In this document: in pieces, positions 14,795 through 23,985 of the stretch
Layout of the letters: every line of letters begins with the position of its first letter
Position numbering within the stretch: position 1 is the first letter of the stretch
Source of the DNA: an uncultured Bacilli bacterium
GTDB taxonomy: Bacteria > Bacillota_I > Bacilli_A > RF39 > UBA660
Assembly (NCBI GenBank): GCA_944350305.1
Contig: CALVOO010000003.1
Coordinates: 1-34,394 of the forward strand
Length of the DNA stretch: 34,394 nt
Direction of reading: 5' to 3'
The notes under the pieces: model-generated
Told to the model about the DNA's origin: nothing
What the model saw: only the letters and a program-made list of their open reading frames with translations
Database searches by the model: none
Program-made: the position numbers and the translations under genes

Positions 14795-17368
14795 TTGAAC
14801 TATAATAAAACAGGTCTTACGGATAAGGAAGTAGTAGCAAGTAGGCAAAATCATGGTAGTAATAGGATTGTTAGTAATAAAAAAAATAGTTTTCTTAAGT
14901 TACTTATTGAGTCTTTAAATGATCCGATTATTAAAATATTACTTATTGCATTAGGGGTAAAAGTAGTATTTTTATTTCGTGATAGTGATTTTTATGAGTT
15001 GGTTGGAATTATTTTATCGATTTTAGTTGCAAGTATTATTAGTAGTTTAAGTGAATATGGAAGTGAAAAAGCTTTTCAAAAGTTGGCTGAAGAAAATAGT
15101 AAAGTTAATGTTAAGGTTTTTAGAAATTCAAAACTTGTTAATATTGATATTGATGATGTTGTTGTCGGTGATGTCGTTTTACTTGAAAGTGGCGATAGAA
15201 TTTGTGCTGATGGGGTTCTTATTGATGGTGAAATTTATGTTGATGAGTCTATGTTGACCGGAGAGACAAAGGAAAAGTTAAAAGAGGTAAATGATAAGGT
15301 TTTTAGAGGAAGTGTGATTACCAATAAGCATGGTGTTATGAAAGTTTACGATGTTGGTGCTAATACTTTTTATGGTAATATTGCTAAAAGTATTGAGGAA
15401 GCTAGTCCTGTTAGCCCTTTAAAATTGAGACTTAGAAATTTGGCTCAGATAATTAGTAGAATAGGATATTTTTGTGCTTTGTTGGTTATGTTATCGTATC
15501 TTTTTAATGTGATTGTTGTTGAAAATAATTTTGAACTTTCTAAAATTATTTTAATGTTTCAAAATTATAAAATTTTAATTCCTCATTTGTTATATTCTCT
15601 TACATTGGCAGTGACAATTATTGTAGTTTGTGTTCCAGAAGGTTTACCTATGATGATTACTTTGGTATTAAGTTCAAATATGAAAAGAATGTTAAAAAAT
15701 AATGTTTTGGTAAGGAAATTGGTTGGTATTGAAACTGCTGGTAATATAAATATTTTGTTTAGTGATAAAACTGGAACTCTTACAAGAGGCATGTTTAGTG
15801 TTGTTGGTTTGTGTTTATATGATGGAACTTTTTATAATAAATTTAATGATGTTAAATCCGATAAATTAAAAGAAATTTTGAATTTTGCTTTGATATATAA
15901 TAATGCTGCTTTTTTTAATGGTGCTGAGATAATAGGTGGTAATGTAACTGATCGAGCAATTATGGAGTTTGTCGGTAAAAATGAACGAGGAAAATATAAA
16001 ATTGTTGAAGAAGAACCTTTTGATAGTAAAATTAAATATTCTAGTGTTACTGTTGAAGTCGATGGTAAAACAACATTTTATAAGGGTGCATATGAAAAGT
16101 TTAAAGATAAATTAAGTTTTTGTTATAATGCAGATGGTATGAAAAAAATAATTAATGTTAATAATTTAAATAATGTAATTAACAAATATTCTAAAAATGG
16201 TTATAGAATTATTACTTTGGTTAGTAAAAATGGAAATAGTTATACTTTTATTGGATTTGTTCTGATTAAAGATGAGGTTAGAAAAGAAAGCATTGATGCT
16301 ATAAAGTTAGTTAATGAAGCTGGTATTCAAACAGTTATGTTGACCGGTGATTCTTTAGATACTGCAAAAAATATTGCTCGTGAAATAGGGCTTGTTAATA
16401 ATGAAAATGATTATGTTATTACCAGTGATGAATTAAATAAAATGTCTGATGAAGAAGTTAAATTGATTTTGCCTAGGTTACGTGTGGTGGCAAGAAGTTT
16501 GCCAAATGATAAAAAAAGACTTGTTTTATTGTCTCAAGAATTAGGGTTGATAGTTGGAATGACTGGGGATGGTGTTAATGATGCTCCTGCTTTGAAAAAA
16601 GCTGATGTTGGTTTTGCTATGGGTAGTGGCACAGAAGTTGCAAAGGAAGTTAGTGATATTGTTATTCTTGATGATAATTTTTTGAGTATTACTAAAACTA
16701 TTCTTTTTGGTAGAACAATTTTTAAAAGTATTAGAAAATTTATAATTTTTCAATTGACTGTTAATTTATGCGCTGTTGGGTTATCTGTTATTGGACCGCT
16801 TATTGGTATTGTTACACCTGTTACTGTTATTCAAATGTTGTGGGTTAATATGGTTATGGATACGCTGGCTGGAATTGCTTATGCTTATGAAGCTCCTATT
16901 AAAGATTATATGAAGGAAAAACCTAAGAGAAAAGATGAACCAATTATGAATAAATATATGTTGAATGAAATTTTTGTTACTGGTTTGTTTAGTACTTTTA
17001 TTTGTATCTTTTTTTTAAAGTCTAGTTTTATTCATGAGCTTTTTAGAATTGATAATAATGATAAGTATGTTATGACCGCTTTTTTTGGACTTTTTATATT
17101 TTTGGCAATTTTTAATTCTTTTAATGCTAGAACTCATAGGTTAAACTTACTAGCTAATATTTTTAAAAATAAAGTTTTTCTTTGCGTTATTGCTTTGATA
17201 GCTGTTGTCCAACTTGTTTTGATTTATTTTGGCGGTAGTGTTTTTAGAACAACTGGTTTGACTTTTTTAGAGTTTCAGATAATGGTATTTCTTGCTTTTT
17301 TGGTTATTCCTTTTGATCTTTTTAGAAAAATTATACTAAAAAAATTTAATAAATTAAGTGGTTGTTAA
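14795..17368 (+). CDS. P-type Ca2+-transporting ATPase (P2A/P2B)
   Basis: 857 aa from the TTG at 14795, placed after GGTGAT as in other genes here; the upstream TTG 14783 and GTG 14786 overlap that SD. It exports Ca2+ driven by ATP. Order: N-terminal cation-ATPase segment (GLTDKEVVASRQNHG), actuator loop SMLTGETKEK (TGE present, the usual TGES Ser is Thr), M4 VCVPEGLPMM carrying the Ca2+-site PEGLP, phosphorylation site DKTGTLTRG (Asp324), FxSxxKYSSV nucleotide site, MLTGDSLDTA, hinge MTGDGVNDAPALKKADVGFAMG and M6 WVNMVMDTLAGIAYAYEAP. About ten TM helices. The PEGLP and NxxMD motifs favour Ca2+ over other cations. It is convergent with the RNB gene 11 nt away. Confidence 0.93.
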   Translation: MNYNKTGLTDKEVVASRQNHGSNRIVSNKKNSFLKLLIESLNDPIIKILLIALGVKVVFLFRDSDFYELVGIILSILVASIISSLSEYGSEKAFQKLAEENSKVNVKVFRNSKLVNIDIDDVVVGDVVLLESGDRICADGVLIDGEIYVDESMLTGETKEKLKEVNDKVFRGSVITNKHGVMKVYDVGANTFYGNIAKSIEEASPVSPLKLRLRNLAQIISRIGYFCALLVMLSYLFNVIVVENNFELSKIILMFQNYKILIPHLLYSLTLAVTIIVVCVPEGLPMMITLVLSSNMKRMLKNNVLVRKLVGIETAGNINILFSDKTGTLTRGMFSVVGLCLYDGTFYNKFNDVKSDKLKEILNFALIYNNAAFFNGAEIIGGNVTDRAIMEFVGKNERGKYKIVEEEPFDSKIKYSSVTVEVDGKTTFYKGAYEKFKDKLSFCYNADGMKKIINVNNLNNVINKYSKNGYRIITLVSKNGNSYTFIGFVLIKDEVRKESIDAIKLVNEAGIQTVMLTGDSLDTAKNIAREIGLVNNENDYVITSDELNKMSDEEVKLILPRLRVVARSLPNDKKRLVLLSQELGLIVGMTGDGVNDAPALKKADVGFAMGSGTEVAKEVSDIVILDDNFLSITKTILFGRTIFKSIRKFIIFQLTVNLCAVGLSVIGPLIGIVTPVTVIQMLWVNMVMDTLAGIAYAYEAPIKDYMKEKPKRKDEPIMNKYMLNEIFVTGLFSTFICIFFLKSSFIHELFRIDNNDKYVMTAFFGLFIFLAIFNSFNARTHRLNLLANIFKNKVFLCVIALIAVVQLVLIYFGGSVFRTTGLTFLEFQIMVFLAFLVIPFDLFRKIILKKFNKLSGC

Positions 17369-17379
17369 TTCCTTAGTTT

Positions 17380-19236
17380 TTAACTATCTATGGGTTTAAA
17401 TGTTTTTATGTAAGCTTGTTCGTATTCGTCTTCAAACATTTTTAATTCTTTTTCTTTTTTGTTAGCATATTCTACAAATTCTATTGCAGTGTGTTCTAAT
17501 TCTTTTAATTGTTCAATAGTCAATTGTTGTTGTGATAAAAAGTAAAGTCGTTGCATAAAAATATCTGTATATCGTCTTATTGGTGAACTAGAGTGTGAAT
17601 ATGTATCAAGTTTTAGTCCGTAGTGGCCTATGTTATCAAGAGAGTAATATGCTCTTGGGTAACATTCTTTTAAAATGTTTATAAGATCACTATTTATTAG
17701 TTCTTTTTTTTCATTAAATATTTCTATACTTGTTGGTTGTGGTTTGTCGTGTACTCGATATATTACCGGTAAATTATGAAACTGTGAAAGATATTCTGCA
17801 AATAATCTGTTATATAAAACCATGCTTTCGTTTATTATTTTTTCTGAAATAGGATCTTCTGGTACAGTTATTTCCCTAATTAATTCTTTTATTAATCGGT
17901 ATTCGTTTCTTTGCGAATTACTTATTAGTGATGTAGCGTGTTCAAGTAATTTTAAATTATAATCAGTATCATTGGGGAGTGAGATTTCATGTCTTAGAAT
18001 TTTGTCGGCAAGTGTATATGATAAGTTTTGGTTAATATTAATTGTTTCTTCTAAAAATGTATAGCTTTCTATTTCGCCAGATTCACTAATTTTAGCATAT
18101 AAACTTATTACATTGCGCTTTTTTCCTGCATCTAATGATAAATAATTTTTTGAAATATTTGGTGAAATCATGTGTAGCACTTGATCCGGTAAATATAATG
18201 ATTTGAATTTTTGCTTAATATTTTCATCTAATGGTGAATTAGGTATTATAAAGTTTCCAACATCAGCTATGTGTATTCCAAGTCTATATCCATTTTTTTC
18301 TTTTTTTATTGATAGTGCATCGTCTTTTATAGTGCTTTTCGCATCACCATCAATTGTTAAAGCTACTGGCTGTGACTCTTTATATATTAATATTTGAAAG
18401 TTATTTGAATCTATGACTGTATTTTCACAAAAATTATAATTAATATCATATTTTATTAATGTTTCTTCTGGTGTATTGTTTGTTTTTTTCATTTTTAAAA
18501 TTTTTTCTAATTCTTTTAAAATTATTTGGTATTTTCTAGTCAAATGTTCAGATTTTGGATTAGTTATTTTCTCTAAATATGATGAGTCAATTTTATTGTA
18601 ATTGATCTTTTCTGATAGAATATGTAATAAGTTTAAATAATAGTAAATATCACGATTTTCTAATTCAATGCTTTTAAAACATTTATCTAAAATTTGAGTG
18701 AATATTTTACAATTTTCTTTTTCTTGTTGCGCTTTTATTTTGATTTTGTTTTCTTCGAGTAGTTTTAATAGCCTTTTGCCTTCTATAATTTTTTCTAATT
18801 CAGATATTTGTGATTGAAATTTCTTTTCTAAATTTTTTTCATTTTTAAATTCAAGTTTATTGATTTTTTCTTTTAATAATATTAAATTATTTTCTATTTC
18901 TTCATGTAAAAACTCGCCAATCAAACCAGTAATTTTGATTAATAGGCGAGCTTGTTTGTATAAATGTATGTGTGCATCATTTTCACTAAATATACAATTG
19001 TTGGTAAACATTTCTAATAGTGAAACTATTTTTAATGCATTAGAAAAATTTATTTCATCTTCAGTTTTAACATAATTTGTAATTTCAGTATCTAGTAGCT
19101 TAAATAAAATTCTTATTAGTTGTTTATGATTGTCAATTTGGGTGTCATAACCTATTTTTTTTTGCAACTCGTTAAGCATTATATTTAAATCACTATTTGT
19201 TTCAATTATTTTAGAAACTGAAATTTTTTTTGCCAT
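17380..19236 (-). CDS. RNB-domain protein with unusual N-terminus and altered catalytic loop
   Basis: 618 aa. Residues about 290-590 are an RNB (RNase II/R) domain: TIDGDAKSTIKDDAL, LGIHIADVGNFIIP, LSLDAGKKRNVISL and SSPIRRYTDIFMQRL. RNase II/R carry four catalytic Asp in D-x5-D-x-D-D. Here D296 and the pair D305-D306 are present, but the loop is one residue longer and no Asp lies immediately before the pair (S-T-I-K instead), so metal binding may differ. The N-terminal 290 residues are helical, with a long Lys/Glu coiled coil (about 115-185), and show no cold-shock OB domains. The C-terminal S1 domain is absent. It is probably an exoribonuclease relative with changed activity or partner; it is not a standard rnr. 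The SD is weak (GTGTAAAATG context). Confidence 0.75.
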   Translation of the reverse strand: MAKKISVSKIIETNSDLNIMLNELQKKIGYDTQIDNHKQLIRILFKLLDTEITNYVKTEDEINFSNALKIVSLLEMFTNNCIFSENDAHIHLYKQARLLIKITGLIGEFLHEEIENNLILLKEKINKLEFKNEKNLEKKFQSQISELEKIIEGKRLLKLLEENKIKIKAQQEKENCKIFTQILDKCFKSIELENRDIYYYLNLLHILSEKINYNKIDSSYLEKITNPKSEHLTRKYQIILKELEKILKMKKTNNTPEETLIKYDINYNFCENTVIDSNNFQILIYKESQPVALTIDGDAKSTIKDDALSIKKEKNGYRLGIHIADVGNFIIPNSPLDENIKQKFKSLYLPDQVLHMISPNISKNYLSLDAGKKRNVISLYAKISESGEIESYTFLEETININQNLSYTLADKILRHEISLPNDTDYNLKLLEHATSLISNSQRNEYRLIKELIREITVPEDPISEKIINESMVLYNRLFAEYLSQFHNLPVIYRVHDKPQPTSIEIFNEKKELINSDLINILKECYPRAYYSLDNIGHYGLKLDTYSHSSSPIRRYTDIFMQRLYFLSQQQLTIEQLKELEHTAIEFVEYANKKEKELKMFEDEYEQAYIKTFKPIDS

Positions 19237-19341
19237 TTTACACCTACAATCTGTTTTTATTTTATCATAGTTATTTTTTATTAATCAATCTAAACTTAGT
19301 ATTTTTATAAAAAATTTGTTATAATTATTTCGGGAGTTATT

Positions 19342-19770
19342 ATGAAAAGAAATTATTTATATTTTATATTTTTGATCATAACTATATTTTTTTGTCTTTT
19401 CACTTTATTTGAAATTTATAATTATATGTTTTTTAATTCAAATTTATTTGGTTTGATTTATTTACTTATTAATTGCTTTATTTCTTTTGGCTTAATTATT
19501 ATGTGTTATAACTTTAAAATTGCAAATGTTAAAATTAGGATTAGTAAAAATTTATTGACTATTATTTTAGGCTTGTTTTCAAGTTTTTTATTATATTATG
19601 TAGTTGTTGGTTTTTTGTCTTATGTTGATGAAAGTCAAGATTTTATTAATAGGATATTTTTGTCTGTAAAAGTTTTCAAACCTATTTTATATTTTGTTTT
19701 ATTGATTTTTTCGCTGTTAGAATATAAGTTTAAAATAGGTGTAAGGCTTAAAAAAACTTGTAATTTGTAA
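19342..19770 (+). CDS. Small four-helix integral membrane protein
   Basis: 142 aa with four predicted transmembrane segments (about 6-30, 33-53, 68-92 and 110-132). Short Lys/Arg-rich loops (KIANVKIRISK, EYKFKIGVRLKK) place the termini in the cytoplasm. It contains no recognised motif. TATAAT at 19320-19325 and the GGGAG SD (19332-19336) give a leader of about 11 nt. It is the first of a run of six same-strand envelope genes. No function is assigned. Confidence 0.65.
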   Translation: MKRNYLYFIFLIITIFFCLFTLFEIYNYMFFNSNLFGLIYLLINCFISFGLIIMCYNFKIANVKIRISKNLLTIILGLFSSFLLYYVVVGFLSYVDESQDFINRIFLSVKVFKPILYFVLLIFSLLEYKFKIGVRLKKTCNL

Positions 19771-19786
19771 TTTATTGTATTAAAAT
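19758..19786 (+). promoter_or_regulatory. Promoter of the thioredoxin-like gene
   Basis: TTGTAA (19758-19763), 17 bp, TAAAAT (19781-19786). The predicted start lies about 12 nt before ATG, next to GAGGTGA. It overlaps the 3' end of the preceding gene. Confidence 0.65.
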
Positions 19787-19804
19787 ATTTACGTGAGGTG
19801 AATT

Positions 19805-20266
19805 ATGAAGAAAATTTGGGATAAATATAAGGTTATTATTATTGTTATAATTCTTTTAGGAATGTTCGTTGGGCTTTCATTTTTGTTAGAAACTGATAGT
19901 GTAAAAAATGAAACTAATTCTTCAGGACCAAGTGTATCAGAATGGGTTAATGACAGTCTAGAAGAAAAGTTTACTATAGCAGTAATCGCACAAACAACTT
20001 GTAGTTTTTGTGAAATGTATAAACCTGTTGTTGAAAGTGTAGAAAATAAGTATGAGGATTTGAATGTGTATTGGTTCCATACTGATCAACTATCTAATGC
20101 GGATTATTCTACTTTAAGTGGAACATATGATATTTCGGATACTTTTAAAGGAACTCCTTATACGATGTTAACATATCATGGAGTATTAATTGATCATATA
20201 AGTGGTTATGTTGATGAGGAAACTTTGATTCAATTCTTAGTTGATAATGGAGTAATTAATGAATAA
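19805..20266 (+). CDS. Membrane-anchored thioredoxin-like protein
   Basis: 153 aa. One N-terminal membrane anchor (about 9-27), a Ser/Asn-rich linker, then a thioredoxin fold (about 50-150) facing outward. The active-site-like motif is TTCSFCEMY (C66-S-F-C69) and the conserved cis-Pro lies in FKGTPYTML. A C-x-x-C outside the membrane suggests thiol-disulfide exchange of secreted proteins. The partner oxidoreductase is not visible. SD GAGGTGA. The stop codon lies inside a terminator stem. It is related in style to bacterial thioredoxin/TlpA proteins, but the CSFC sequence is atypical, closer to thioredoxins of bacteriocin or competence loci. Confidence 0.85.
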   Translation: MKKIWDKYKVIIIVIILLGMFVGLSFLLETDSVKNETNSSGPSVSEWVNDSLEEKFTIAVIAQTTCSFCEMYKPVVESVENKYEDLNVYWFHTDQLSNADYSTLSGTYDISDTFKGTPYTMLTYHGVLIDHISGYVDEETLIQFLVDNGVINE

Positions 20267-20283
20267 TATTCATTAATTTTTTT
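20254..20283 (+). terminator. Terminator overlapping a stop codon
   Basis: AATTAATGAATA (20254-20265) pairs with TATTCATTAATT (20267-20278), followed by five more T. Both the last codons and the TAA of the thioredoxin-like gene are inside the stem. Confidence 0.75.
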
Positions 20284-20290
20284 GTATGTT

Positions 20291-21406
20291 ATGAAAAAGA
20301 AAATATGTTTTTTAATTTTTATTAGTTTATTGATCTTGTTTTTGTTAAAGTATTTGTTTTCTAATTATAAAATTACATATTCAATTAATGGATTTGATGT
20401 TTTGGAATCTTATGAAGATGGTAAATATTATTTTGAATTGGAAAATGATGATTTGGCTTTTAATGCTTTGTTTTATGCTGGTAAAAAAATTAATAGGAAA
20501 TTGTTAGATGATATAGGCGTTTTTGAAGGTGAAAATTATAATTGTTTAGATTTGAATTTTGATTTTTATACACATTATCCTATTTGTTATGATAAAAATG
20601 GTAATTTGTTACATTACTCATTGATTGATGATGAAGACGTTCTTTTATATTTGAATGATCTAGGGGTGACTTTATCTTCTGAGGTTGATTATGAAGATGA
20701 GTTTTATTTTACAAATAATTTGAATAAAGGTGAGTTTATAGCAGTTTGGAAATATGATGGATTTTATTTGCTTGATAGTAGTGGTGTAAAATCGATTGAT
20801 ATTTTTGACAATGATAGGTATAGTAATAATTTGAGTTATTTATATGATAATATTTTGTTTTTACCTAATTATGATGAAGATTTATTTTTTACTAAGTTTA
20901 TTCTACTTGATGTAACTGACGGTGATTATGAAATTTATGAAACTGATTATGAAATAAGCTATGATTCTTATATTTCTGGTACTAATGGCAATGATATTTA
21001 TTTGTTTGATAGAAAGAATGACTGTTTGTATGAAATAAATGTAAAAAAAGGAAAAATTGATTGTGTTGGTAATTCTGATATTGGGTATATAAAATATGAA
21101 AATGGTAAAAAAGTGGAAGCTTCTTTAAAGGAATATGACGAAGATTATATTATGTATTTTGATGTTAATTTTAATAATATAGTTGTGGATGGAATGAATT
21201 ATTATTATTCGTATAATGATGATATTGTGACTAAATTTATTAATGAAACTGATTTTAATATAGTTTATATTAGTAATAATGATGTTTATTATTTGGTTAA
21301 TGATAATTTATTTGTATTTAATCCTTTGTATGGTAATAAATTATTGTTACATTATTTTGAACTTAATTTTAATGATAGTAATAGAATTTTTGTTTATAAT
21401 AAATAA
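20291..21406 (+). CDS. Anchored extracytoplasmic protein of unknown function
   Basis: 371 aa from ATG 20291; the in-frame TTG at 20282 is in the T-tract of the preceding terminator and is rejected. KKK followed by a single hydrophobic helix (about 5-23) anchors it. The rest is acidic and very rich in Asp, Asn and Tyr, with alternating short beta-strand stretches (FYLLDSSGVKSI, DIYLFDRKNDCLYEI, DNLFVFNPLYGN). These are compatible with a beta-propeller-like fold, but no repeat motif is firm. No SD is obvious. It may be made at low level or by read-through. No function assigned. Confidence 0.6.
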   Translation: MKKKICFLIFISLLILFLLKYLFSNYKITYSINGFDVLESYEDGKYYFELENDDLAFNALFYAGKKINRKLLDDIGVFEGENYNCLDLNFDFYTHYPICYDKNGNLLHYSLIDDEDVLLYLNDLGVTLSSEVDYEDEFYFTNNLNKGEFIAVWKYDGFYLLDSSGVKSIDIFDNDRYSNNLSYLYDNILFLPNYDEDLFFTKFILLDVTDGDYEIYETDYEISYDSYISGTNGNDIYLFDRKNDCLYEINVKKGKIDCVGNSDIGYIKYENGKKVEASLKEYDEDYIMYFDVNFNNIVVDGMNYYYSYNDDIVTKFINETDFNIVYISNNDVYYLVNDNLFVFNPLYGNKLLLHYFELNFNDSNRIFVYNK

Positions 21407-21447
21407 ATCACTTTAATATAAAAATCATATATTATATTAGGTGATTT
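21405..21447 (+). terminator. Long hairpin that contains the next gene's SD
   Basis: Outer stem AAATCAC (21405-21411) / GTGATTT (21441-21447) and inner stem TAATATAA (21414-21421) / TTATATTA (21432-21439), followed by TTT. It is a terminator for the upstream gene, but its right arm includes GGTGAT, the SD of the LysM gene starting at 21451, and a TATATT at 21428-21433 that could be a -10. Confidence 0.6.
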
Positions 21448-21450
21448 TTT

Positions 21451-21780
21451 ATGTTATTAAAGGGTGATAGAGAAATGATTGAAACTCCATATTATAGTGT
21501 TTATGTTGTTTCAAGTGGAGATACTCTATTTAAAATTAGTAAGGAGTTTAATGTTAATCCAAAGCTTTTGGCTGAACTGAATGGTTTAAAAATGGATGAA
21601 TACATTTATCCCAATCAGGTTTTACTTATTCCTAAAAAGGGTGTTCAATTTTATATTACCAAAGATGATGATACTTTAAGGGATGTTAGTAAAATTTTTG
21701 ATGTTACTGAATTTGATGTTATTAAACAAAATAATAGTATTTATTTACTCCCTGGACAAATGATTTTTTATAAAGATTGA
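21451..21780 (+). CDS. Double-LysM protein without signal peptide
   Basis: 109 aa (101 aa if the ATG at 21475 is used, which has its own strong AGGGTGAT SD; the 21451 start has GGTGAT inside a hairpin). Residues about 16-60 are a LysM domain (YVVSSGDTLFKISKEFNVN, ending YIYPNQVLLIPKK). A second, more divergent LysM (about 64-107: FYITKDDDTLRDVSKIFDV, ending LLPGQMIFY) follows. LysM domains bind N-acetylglucosamine of peptidoglycan or the spore cortex. There is no signal peptide or membrane segment, as in cytoplasmically made SafA/SpoVID-type spore-coat LysM proteins. With cotJ genes also in the window, a coat role is possible (inference). Confidence 0.85.
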   Translation: MLLKGDREMIETPYYSVYVVSSGDTLFKISKEFNVNPKLLAELNGLKMDEYIYPNQVLLIPKKGVQFYITKDDDTLRDVSKIFDVTEFDVIKQNNSIYLLPGQMIFYKD

Positions 21781-21800
21781 CCTAGCAATTAGGTTTTTTT
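21780..21800 (+). terminator. Terminator after the LysM gene
   Basis: ACCTA (21780-21784), loop GCAAT, TAGGT (21790-21794), then T-run. The stem is short but closely follows the stop codon. Confidence 0.65.
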
Positions 21801-21859
21801 ATTGTAAAATATTTTTTTTTATTTTATAATTAACTTATAAAATAAAGGAGTTGTTAAGT

Positions 21860-23464
21860 GTGATTATAAGAAAACCTTATGCATTTTTAATTAAACATTT
21901 TCGCATGATACATCTATTTATGTTTGCATGTGTTTTGTTTGTTTCTTATAAATCTACTGCTTTATTAAATTTTTTTAATTCGTATGTTAAAAATGGTTAT
22001 TATTCTTATATTGATAATTTAGCCGGTTCTTTAATAAATTTTTATTTATTTTTATCGATTATTATTATAATTTTATTAGGATTAATTATTTATATATTGT
22101 TAAAATGGAAAGATAAAAAAAGAACTTTGTATATTTTTATATGTTGCTTCTATTTAATACTTTTTGTTGCATTTATTATATATTTTGGTTTTTTAAATGT
22201 TATAGAAAGTAATGTTATTGATGAACGTGCCTTACGTACTTATCGTGATGTAGTCCTTATTTTAAATTTACCTCAATATTTTTTTGTTATTATGACATTT
22301 ATAAGAGCAATAGGATTTGATATTAAAAAATTTGATTTTAAAAAGGATATTGAAGATCTTGAAATAGATACGTCTGATTATGAGGAAGTTGAAATTAATT
22401 TTGGACAAGATAATTATAAAATACGAAGAAAAGCTAGAAGAACTTTTAGAGAATTTAAATATTATATTTTGGAAAATAAGTTCTTTTTTGCAGTTATATG
22501 TGTTTTGTTGTTTGTTTCTTTCTCTTTTGCAATTTATTTGAATTTTGAAGTATATAATAAAAATTATAATGAAACTGAATTATTTTCTATAGATGGTATA
22601 AATTTTAAAGTTTTGGCTTCTTATGCTAGTAATGTTGATTATAGAGGTAATACAATACTTGAAGATAAAAAATATATTGTGATTTTACTTGATATTGTTA
22701 ATGTTTCAGATGAAAGAAAGACTTTAAAAACTGAAAATTTAAAGTTAATTGTCAATAATAAGCAATACTCTGTTAGTTTTTCAAAAAATAATTATTTTAT
22801 TGATTTAGGTGAAGGATATTATAATCAAATTTTATATCCTGGTGAAGAAAAACAGTATATTTTAGTTTATGAAATCCCAGAAAGTGAATCAACCACATCA
22901 TATGTTTTTAGATTGATGAGTGAAATTAATTATTTCGATGGTAAAATACGTTCTAATCATAAAGATGTAGTTATTAATCCAGTCAATTATTTAAAAAATG
23001 ATTATATTTATGATCTTAATTTAGGTAGTTTTGTTGATTTGAGTCTTTCTACATTGTCTGATACTAGTGCAATTGTTTTGGATTACGAGTTCAATGATTC
23101 ATATGTAGTTTATTATGATTATTGTGTGCTTGAAAATTGTTATACTGCTCAAAAAATAATTGAACCTGACATAGTTGGCAAAATTCCTAAAACTTTAATT
23201 AGATTAGAAATAGATTTTAATAATAACACTAATTTATATATTTATAAATATTTGAAGTCAAATGTGGATTTGGTAAGTATGTTTGGAAAAATTGTTTATG
23301 TAATTGATGGTGTAAAAAAGTCAACTTACCTTGAAACGTTTGATTATGATTTTTTAACTGGAAAGTATGTTTATGCAGAAGTTCCTTTAGAAATTTTAGA
23401 TGCTTCTAATATAAATTTTGCTATTACTATTAGAAATATTAGTTATAACATTAAGTTGAAATGA
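21860..23464 (+). CDS. Polytopic membrane protein with DUF4352-like extracellular domain
   Basis: 534 aa from GTG 21860, 9 nt after AAAGGAG; a TTG at 21851 is in frame but touches the SD. Membrane segments are at about 16-36, 58-81, 90-112 and 132-150, followed by a charged cytoplasmic linker (KKDIEDLEIDTSDYEE, 161-176) and a fifth helix (208-228). From about 243 to 345 a beta-sandwich resembles DUF4352/telokin-like domains: INFKVLASYA, YIVILLDIVNVSDERKTL, LYPGEEKQYILVYEIPES. The C-terminal 190 residues are a further beta-rich extracellular region. DUF4352 domains occur on many Firmicute surface proteins. TGA stop; 9 nt to the DUF1003 gene, so the two are an operon. No function is assigned. 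Confidence 0.7.
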   Translation: MIIRKPYAFLIKHFRMIHLFMFACVLFVSYKSTALLNFFNSYVKNGYYSYIDNLAGSLINFYLFLSIIIIILLGLIIYILLKWKDKKRTLYIFICCFYLILFVAFIIYFGFLNVIESNVIDERALRTYRDVVLILNLPQYFFVIMTFIRAIGFDIKKFDFKKDIEDLEIDTSDYEEVEINFGQDNYKIRRKARRTFREFKYYILENKFFFAVICVLLFVSFSFAIYLNFEVYNKNYNETELFSIDGINFKVLASYASNVDYRGNTILEDKKYIVILLDIVNVSDERKTLKTENLKLIVNNKQYSVSFSKNNYFIDLGEGYYNQILYPGEEKQYILVYEIPESESTTSYVFRLMSEINYFDGKIRSNHKDVVINPVNYLKNDYIYDLNLGSFVDLSLSTLSDTSAIVLDYEFNDSYVVYYDYCVLENCYTAQKIIEPDIVGKIPKTLIRLEIDFNNNTNLYIYKYLKSNVDLVSMFGKIVYVIDGVKKSTYLETFDYDFLTGKYVYAEVPLEILDASNINFAITIRNISYNIKLK

Positions 23465-23473
23465 GGTGTAAAA

Positions 23474-23983
23474 ATGGAGAAACCTAAAAGTAGAAAAGAG
23501 CTAGTAAAAGCTTTGATAAGTGCAGATTTAACTGAGGAAGAGCATGATGAATTATTGGAAATGTTAATTGATAATCCAATAAGTGTAAATTTGGAAAAAA
23601 ACGAAAATTTGAAATTTAGCGAAAAAATTGCAGATAAAATAACCGCGCTTGCTGGTAGCTGGTTTTTTATAATTTGTTTTGCTTGCTTTATAATTTTTTG
23701 GATAATTTTGAATACAATGATTATATTTGAAAATCCTGTTGATCCGTACCCATTTATTTTGTTAAATTTGCTTTTATCTTGTATTTCTGCGTTGCAAGCT
23801 CCTTTCATTATGATGAGTCAAAATAGGCATTCTAAAAAAGATAGTATGAGAAATGAAAATGATTATTTAACTGATTTGAAAAGTGAATTGATATTAGAAG
23901 AATTGCACAATCAAATGGATGAAATTTTAAAAAATCAACAAAAACTTTTAAAATATATAGAAAATGATAAAAGTATAAAATAA
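23474..23983 (+). CDS. DUF1003 family membrane protein
   Basis: 169 aa. Clear DUF1003 signatures: SEKIADKITALAGSWFFI, then FWIILNT, DPYPFILLNLLLSCISALQA, PFIMMSQNRHSKKDS and the coiled C-terminal ELHNQMDEILKNQQKLL. Two transmembrane helices (about 58-82 and 90-112). The N-terminal 45 residues (LTEEEHDELLEMLIDNP) form an acidic helical segment. The biochemical role of DUF1003 is not established. SD GAGGTG 7 nt before ATG; co-transcribed with the gene upstream. A terminator follows the stop. Confidence 0.92.
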   Translation: MEKPKSRKELVKALISADLTEEEHDELLEMLIDNPISVNLEKNENLKFSEKIADKITALAGSWFFIICFACFIIFWIILNTMIIFENPVDPYPFILLNLLLSCISALQAPFIMMSQNRHSKKDSMRNENDYLTDLKSELILEELHNQMDEILKNQQKLLKYIENDKSIK

Positions 23984-23985
23984 AA

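Noticed and set aside
15583-15792. Minus-strand frame within the P-type ATPase (and similar overlapping frames at 4356-4622, 9110-9304, 16541-16753, 30989-31189 and 33003-33230)
   Set aside because: They lie antisense within well-supported genes, have no SD and no recognisable protein features.
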